9,576 bases of DNA from JBGTHB01 sp041746415 (GTDB lineage: Bacteria; Pseudomonadota; Gammaproteobacteria; Coxiellales; Coxiellaceae), in assembly GCA_041746415.1 (NCBI GenBank), contig JBGTHB010000089.1, positions 1 through 9,576 of the forward strand, written 5' to 3'. The position numbers and the translations under genes are program-made. The notes under the pieces were generated by a model. The model did not search any database. It saw only the letters and a program-made list of their open reading frames with translations, and was not told the origin of the DNA. The first letter of the stretch is position 1, and each line of letters begins with the position of its first letter. Positions 5,968 to 9,576 of this stretch are shown one piece after another.

Positions 5968-7005
5968 TTACAAAATATCACGCCATTTACTTGCAGCAAT
6001 TCTGATGTGATGATTCGCCACCACATCATCATACGCATTTTGCGCAAGTTTTTTTCTCAATGAAACATCCTCATGCAGCTCCTCAAGAGCCGAAATCCAA
6101 GCTGCCGCTGTATTGTCAACTAATAATCCCGTTTCGCGGTGCTGAATAACTTCACGATAAATTGAGGCATTGGAATAAATCCCGGGTATACGTGTGGCTC
6201 CGTATTCGAGATATTTTATTGGTGTCTTGCAATCAGAAAACAATTGGTGGACTGGATCCTCTTCTGCAGAACCCAATGGAATAATTGAAAATTCTACTTG
6301 GTTTTTCATTAACCAAATTTTATGCTTATCCCATGGCAAAGAACCTAAAAACTGATATCGAGCGAAATTTTCCATGTACTGCTCAGAATCACCAAAAATC
6401 TTAAAATCAATTTCTTGATGCTGCTGTAAAAATTGGTTAAATACCGTCAAAAAGTCCTCACGAAACGAATTAATTTTGATGTTATCGCCATTAGTAAACA
6501 GAACAGTAGAGTAAAGTGGTCGGTATTCAGCCTTGCTGTACTTATCTGTATTAATTCCAGTTCGAATCACAATAGTATTTTTTGTAACAAAGTCATTTTC
6601 TATAACTGCTTTCAATGCAGCCGTTGATGCCACTACCACATCAGCTGCTTCAATATGTTCTTTGCAGTAGTTAAGATTTTTCATATAAATAAAAGCGGCA
6701 CTGTCTTCAGTAAAACGATGAATTAAATCATCAATATCATAAATAATCCGTGCCCCAACTTTTTGCGCCAAATGTAATACCCTAATCGAATCTTCAGTAT
6801 TGTGCTTACAAAAAATGACAGTGTGATAATTACCTATATTGTCTTCTCTAACTTCGTTAGTCTTAAGCACATCGACAGCTAGCGGTGCTCCAGCATGCTG
6901 CTCCAGATAAGCTAAAGGTTCATAGACGCGACAAAAAATACTGCGCGAAGGCGTATAGGCCTGACTACTTAATGAACCTCTTGCAACAACTAAAATCTTG
7001 GACAC
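5968..7005 (-). CDS. Glycosyltransferase, GT-B fold (family 4-like)
   Basis: I choose GTG at 7005 (345 residues). It follows the galE stop by 11 bases that contain AGGCGAAGG, and gives the expected beginning SKILVVARG. The frame stays open to another GTG at 7050, which would overlap galE by 34 bases without a ribosome site. IIYDIDDL (87-94) is a motif seen in glycosyltransferases of polysaccharide loci. The donor domain includes KIFGDSEQY (202-210) and SDCKTPIKYLEYGATRIPGI (257-276), where E267 corresponds to the conserved donor-binding glutamate of GT-B enzymes. ETGLLVDN (291-298) is the typical late GT4 motif. No signal peptide or membrane helix is evident, so it is a cytoplasmic or peripheral enzyme. 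It sits in the middle of the operon with a 25-base gap to the next glycosyltransferase. The donor and acceptor are not predictable here. Confidence 0.84.
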   Translation of the reverse strand: MSKILVVARGSLSSQAYTPSRSIFCRVYEPLAYLEQHAGAPLAVDVLKTNEVREDNIGNYHTVIFCKHNTEDSIRVLHLAQKVGARIIYDIDDLIHRFTEDSAAFIYMKNLNYCKEHIEAADVVVASTAALKAVIENDFVTKNTIVIRTGINTDKYSKAEYRPLYSTVLFTNGDNIKINSFREDFLTVFNQFLQQHQEIDFKIFGDSEQYMENFARYQFLGSLPWDKHKIWLMKNQVEFSIIPLGSAEEDPVHQLFSDCKTPIKYLEYGATRIPGIYSNASIYREVIQHRETGLLVDNTAAAWISALEELHEDVSLRKKLAQNAYDDVVANHHIRIAASKWRDIL

Positions 7006-7016
7006 TGCCTTCGCCT

Positions 7017-8024
7017 TTATAAAATTATTTTTGATGCTGCGTCCATCCACAGCCAGGCATGCTCAACAATACTGGTTAAATCAGAATGCTTTGGTGTCCA
7101 ATCTAAAATCTCATGTGCTAAAGTGGAATCAGCCACCAACATAGCTGGGTCACCTGCTCGCCGTTGCGCAACAATCTGACGAAGCTTTTTACCCGTCGTG
7201 GCCTCAACTGCATCTAAAACTTGCTTAACAGTGTAACCTTTTCCATTTCCCAAATTAAAACAAGCTGTACTACCACCTTTTAATAGATATTGCATCGCTA
7301 AAAGGTGAGCTTCACACAAATCTAAAACGTGTATGTAATCACGAACACATGTTCCATCCTGAGTATCATAATCTGTCCCAAATATTTTCATCTCTTTTTT
7401 ATCTGACATTGCTGCTCTTAATGCAACGGGTATTAAATGGCTCGCGTCATCCGCATTAAATCCAGTGCGTTGCCGTGGGTCCGCACCAGCCGCATTAAAA
7501 TATCGTAGACTAACGGACTTTATTCCATGCGCAATATCATAGTCATGCAAGGCTTGCTCACACATTAATTTTGATGAACCATATGGATTAATTGGATTTT
7601 TTACATGACCTTCATCAACAGGCAAGTACTCTGGCTCACCAAATATGGCTGCTGTAGAAGAAAAAATTATATTTCTAACAGCATGACGATTCATTACGTC
7701 CAGCAAAATCAGCGTATTGGTGAAGTTATTTTGGTAATATTTTGATGGAGCACGCACTGATTCATCTACCTTAATCGAGGCCGCAAAGTGCATCACTAGA
7801 TCAATTTTTTTCTGGCAAAACAACTCGTCTAATTTTTTTTCATCACCAGTACTAATTGGAAAAAATGGCACAGATGAAGGTATACGCTCTCTTAATCCAG
7901 TGGAAAAATCATCAACAACAGTAACTGAGTAACCTGCGTCGAGCAATTCCAAGAGCATATGAGAACCAATATAGCCCGCACCACCGGTCAGTAAAATGTG
8001 TATAGAAGAATTCATATCGCTCAC
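7017..8024 (-). CDS. galE: UDP-glucose 4-epimerase (GalE), possibly also acting on N-acetylhexosamines
   Basis: Extended SDR protein of 335 residues from GTG at 8024, with AAGG 8 bases before it; ATG at 8015 (332 residues) is an alternative. TGGAGYIGSH (13-22) binds NAD, HFAAS (79-83) follows, FSSTAAIFGE (121-130) has Thr124 where many GalE have Ser, Y148-x3-K152 is the catalytic pair, and RYFNAAGAD (174-182) is the GalE substrate-loop signature. Length and motifs fit GalE throughout. The enzyme interconverts UDP-glucose and UDP-galactose in the cytoplasm, supplying galactosyl donor for the glycan. At the position of E. coli Tyr299, which limits the pocket to non-acetylated sugars, I align Leu296 in GDPAMLVAD. 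Smaller residues there, as in several bacterial epimerases, can allow UDP-GlcNAc/GalNAc. That substrate range is inference from alignment by eye. Confidence 0.93.
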   Translation of the reverse strand: MSDMNSSIHILLTGGAGYIGSHMLLELLDAGYSVTVVDDFSTGLRERIPSSVPFFPISTGDEKKLDELFCQKKIDLVMHFAASIKVDESVRAPSKYYQNNFTNTLILLDVMNRHAVRNIIFSSTAAIFGEPEYLPVDEGHVKNPINPYGSSKLMCEQALHDYDIAHGIKSVSLRYFNAAGADPRQRTGFNADDASHLIPVALRAAMSDKKEMKIFGTDYDTQDGTCVRDYIHVLDLCEAHLLAMQYLLKGGSTACFNLGNGKGYTVKQVLDAVEATTGKKLRQIVAQRRAGDPAMLVADSTLAHEILDWTPKHSDLTSIVEHAWLWMDAASKIIL

Positions 8025-8064
8025 TAAAGCAACCTTATATTAATGAAGAATCATTACTGGCAGC

Positions 8065-8094
8065 AGAATAGCACCGTGTGTTTTTGAGTGTCAA
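8065..8094 (-). promoter_or_regulatory. Candidate sigma70 promoter ahead of galE
   Basis: On the minus strand TTGACA (8089-8094, perfect -35) is followed after 18 bases by TATTCT (8065-8070, 4 of 6 for -10). Transcription would begin near 8058, about 34 bases before the galE GTG. It lies in the only sizeable gap (96 bases) of the operon. A 6-bp hairpin, TAATGA/TCATTA at 8041-8056, would fall in the leader. It could give galE and the three following genes expression independent of the manC end. Confidence 0.5.
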
Positions 8095-8120
8095 CTTATG
8101 AACCAAGCCTAATAATGCCT

Positions 8121-9212
8121 TCACAAACCCAGGGCTTCGCAATACAAGGCATGGTAATCACGACTCATTTTCTTAGTGGTTAAATAATCAACAAACCGTT
8201 TACGCGCACTGTGTGAGAACCGCTGGTAATCGCTACAATAAAACAACTGTTCCATAGCCGCTCTCAACGCCACCGAGTTGGCTGGCGGCACCACAATCCC
8301 CGTCTCGCCCTCTTTATTAACAAACGTCGTCCCAGTATGTAGATTGGTTGAAATAAGCGGTTTACCAAACATCAAGCCTTCTACCAACATATAGCAATAG
8401 GCTTCATTACGTAAATGCGCAGCCGACACCACTGCAAAAGCACCTTTATATAGGCCATATTTTTGCTCATCACTGACTTGGCCCAATAATTTCACATTGC
8501 TTAAGCCAAGCTCACTAATTTGCTTTTTTAGTGCTGGGTAACATGGACCATCACCGGCGATAATGAGGTCGTAATCAACCACACCGCGCATGGCGTCTAT
8601 TAAATAATTCAGTCCCTTATAATGACGCAACACACCTAAAAAAAGGAAATACGGTTTAGGGTGGGAGTAACCCTCAATTTTGTCGTTGTATTTATCAACT
8701 AACCCAATCGGCACTACTTTAACTTGATGTCGAACTTCTCTTAAAATTTTTGACGAATCCACATAATTTTGTGATGTGGCCACAATGGCAGATGCCTTTA
8801 AAAAAAAACGCTTCATGAATGGCGCATACACCGGCATAAAAAGTTTTTGACGGATAATATCACTGTGATAGGTAATCACATAGGGCTTTTTAACTTTTGC
8901 AAAAAGACTTAACAAATCAGCAAATGGCCAAGGAAAATGATAATGAATAATATCAAATTGCTGCGCTTTTTGCACAAAGTGCTTAAACATAGATAAACTA
9001 AGCGGACAAGAAAAACCTTCCCACGTTTTAGGATAGAAAGTGCTTGCGATGCCATTATGATTATGCGTTACAATATTTTTTTCATTATGGATACTAAGAA
9101 CCTCACTTTGGACACCTAACTCTTTTGCATTAATGCACAAAGTCTCGATACATTTTTCAATGCCACCAAAACTTAATGGATAATAGGTTTTGTAAACATG
9201 CAATATTTTCAT
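8121..9212 (-). CDS. Family 4 glycosyltransferase (GT-B), mannosyl/rhamnosyltransferase-like
   Basis: The product has 363 residues. ATG at 9212 overlaps the ManC stop in an ATGA junction and there is no separate ribosome site, so translation is probably coupled. MKILHVYKTYYPLSFGGIE (1-19) is a classic GT4 start with the Gly-Gly-hydrophobic-Glu acceptor loop. TYHSDI (114-119) is the central His motif. FLGVLRHYKG (191-200; R196, K199) and IIAGDGP (217-223) mark the donor domain, and EAYCYMLVE (270-278) is the E-x7-E motif of retaining enzymes. TGIVVPP (317-323) is the late GT4 motif. Its position directly after the GDP-mannose enzyme and its general resemblance to mannosyl- and rhamnosyltransferases make GDP-mannose a plausible donor, but this is inference. 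It acts on a lipid-linked intermediate at the cytoplasmic face. Confidence 0.9.
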   Translation of the reverse strand: MKILHVYKTYYPLSFGGIEKCIETLCINAKELGVQSEVLSIHNEKNIVTHNHNGIASTFYPKTWEGFSCPLSLSMFKHFVQKAQQFDIIHYHFPWPFADLLSLFAKVKKPYVITYHSDIIRQKLFMPVYAPFMKRFFLKASAIVATSQNYVDSSKILREVRHQVKVVPIGLVDKYNDKIEGYSHPKPYFLFLGVLRHYKGLNYLIDAMRGVVDYDLIIAGDGPCYPALKKQISELGLSNVKLLGQVSDEQKYGLYKGAFAVVSAAHLRNEAYCYMLVEGLMFGKPLISTNLHTGTTFVNKEGETGIVVPPANSVALRAAMEQLFYCSDYQRFSHSARKRFVDYLTTKKMSRDYHALYCEALGL

Positions 9213-9576
9213 ATGAGCTTTGCAAACTGCTCTGACTTCGTGCGCCCATAAATATCATCAAAACGCACAATATCATCTTCACCAAGATAATCACCCACCT
9301 GCACCTCAATGATATGCAATGGCACATCCTGTAAATTAATCAAGCGATGCTTGGTCAATTTAGGAATATAAGTTGATTCATCCACACACACCTGGAACTC
9401 TTTTTCACCGCACACCACATTTGCAATACCTTGCAACACCACCCAATGCTCTGAACGGTGATGATGCAATTGTAACGACAGTTTGGCACCGGGTTTTACC
9501 ACGATATGTTTAACCTGAAAGTTTTCAAATTGAATCACACTTTCGTAACTTCCCCACGGCCGGTGCACTTTTAAAT
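9209..9576 (-). CDS. manC: ManC/AlgA-type mannose-1-phosphate guanylyltransferase / mannose-6-phosphate isomerase, C-terminal isomerase domain only (5' end beyond window)
   Basis: The frame is open to the right edge (…LKVHRPWGSYE…), so the GTG at 9568 is an internal Val codon and the gene is cut by the window, not truncated. The visible 122 residues are the type II phosphomannose-isomerase cupin: HRPWGSYES, then KPGAKLSLQLHHHRSEHWVV with the metal ligands (Gln, His, Glu; 33, 35, 40 counting from the GTG), YIPKLTKHRL with the last His (74), and the C-terminal signature GEDDIVRFDDIYGR. In full-length ManC (about 470 residues) an N-terminal GTP:mannose-1-phosphate guanylyltransferase precedes this domain, and the two activities convert fructose-6-phosphate to mannose-6-phosphate and mannose-1-phosphate to GDP-mannose. 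A stand-alone cupin cannot be ruled out from this fragment. It heads the operon as seen and overlaps the next gene by 4 bases. Confidence 0.85.
   Translation of the reverse strand, partial: LKVHRPWGSYESVIQFENFQVKHIVVKPGAKLSLQLHHHRSEHWVVLQGIANVVCGEKEFQVCVDESTYIPKLTKHRLINLQDVPLHIIEVQVGDYLGEDDIVRFDDIYGRTKSEQFAKLI

Noticed and set aside
7006..7050. Extended start of the glycosyltransferase at GTG 7050
   Set aside because: It would overlap galE by 34 bases without a ribosome site. GTG 7005 has AGGCGAAGG just upstream and gives the usual SKILVVARG beginning.
9209..9568. A complete 119-residue stand-alone cupin starting at GTG 9568
   Set aside because: The frame remains open upstream to the window edge, and the sequence around the GTG matches the internal HRPWG segment of ManC, so the GTG is more likely an internal codon.
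1..9576. CRISPR arrays, tRNA or rRNA genes, insertion sequences, phage genes
   Set aside because: No spaced repeats, cloverleaf sequence, transposase motifs or terminal inverted repeats were seen on reading both strands.

Overview
The window is a piece of a surface-polysaccharide (O-antigen, capsule or exopolysaccharide) biosynthesis locus from a bacterium of moderate to low G+C. The bifunctional-type ManC tail, the GalE and the mix of GT2 and GT4 enzymes point to a Gram-negative proteobacterium, probably a gammaproteobacterium. No housekeeping marker is present, so I do not name a genus. No Wzx flippase, Wzy polymerase, ligase or initiating transferase is visible, so the locus must continue beyond both ends.

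Right block (9576 to 3739, all minus strand). This is a tightly packed operon. It runs from the C-terminal phosphomannose-isomerase domain of a ManC-type GDP-mannose enzyme (cut by the window edge), through a GT4 glycosyltransferase and GalE epimerase, to two more GT-B-type glycosyltransferases and a Gfo/Idh/MocA oxidoreductase. Overlaps of 4 and 1 bases and gaps of 11 and 25 bases indicate co-transcription and translational coupling. The one larger gap (96 bases, before galE) carries a good sigma70-like promoter candidate.

Middle block (3711 to 1684). A plus-strand GT2 glycosyltransferase converges on the right operon. It diverges from a minus-strand SAM-dependent methyltransferase across a roughly 280-base region that holds a perfect 21-base palindrome and overlapping inverted repeats. 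Sampled lines of this block, above all the methyltransferase, are clearly more A+T-rich than sampled lines of the flanking genes. With the strand switch, this suggests separate acquisition.

Left block (1683 to 1). A gene-free stretch of about 580 bases contains several hairpins and a terminator-like stem on the plus strand with no plus-strand gene before it. It is followed by a minus-strand DegT/StrS-fold protein that runs off the left edge. This protein has His in place of the catalytic Lys of sugar aminotransferases, the hallmark of ColD/E1-type 3-dehydratases, so the glycan probably contains a 3,6-dideoxyhexose.

Working model (inference). ManC supplies GDP-mannose. An unseen Gmd would make GDP-4-keto-6-deoxymannose, which the ColD-like enzyme deoxygenates at C3. 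GalE supplies a UDP-galactose-type donor. Four glycosyltransferases assemble the repeat unit, and the methyltransferase and the Gfo/Idh enzyme may modify a sugar. I see no new defence, mobile or RNA-guided system. The least explained signals are the structured intergenic regions.
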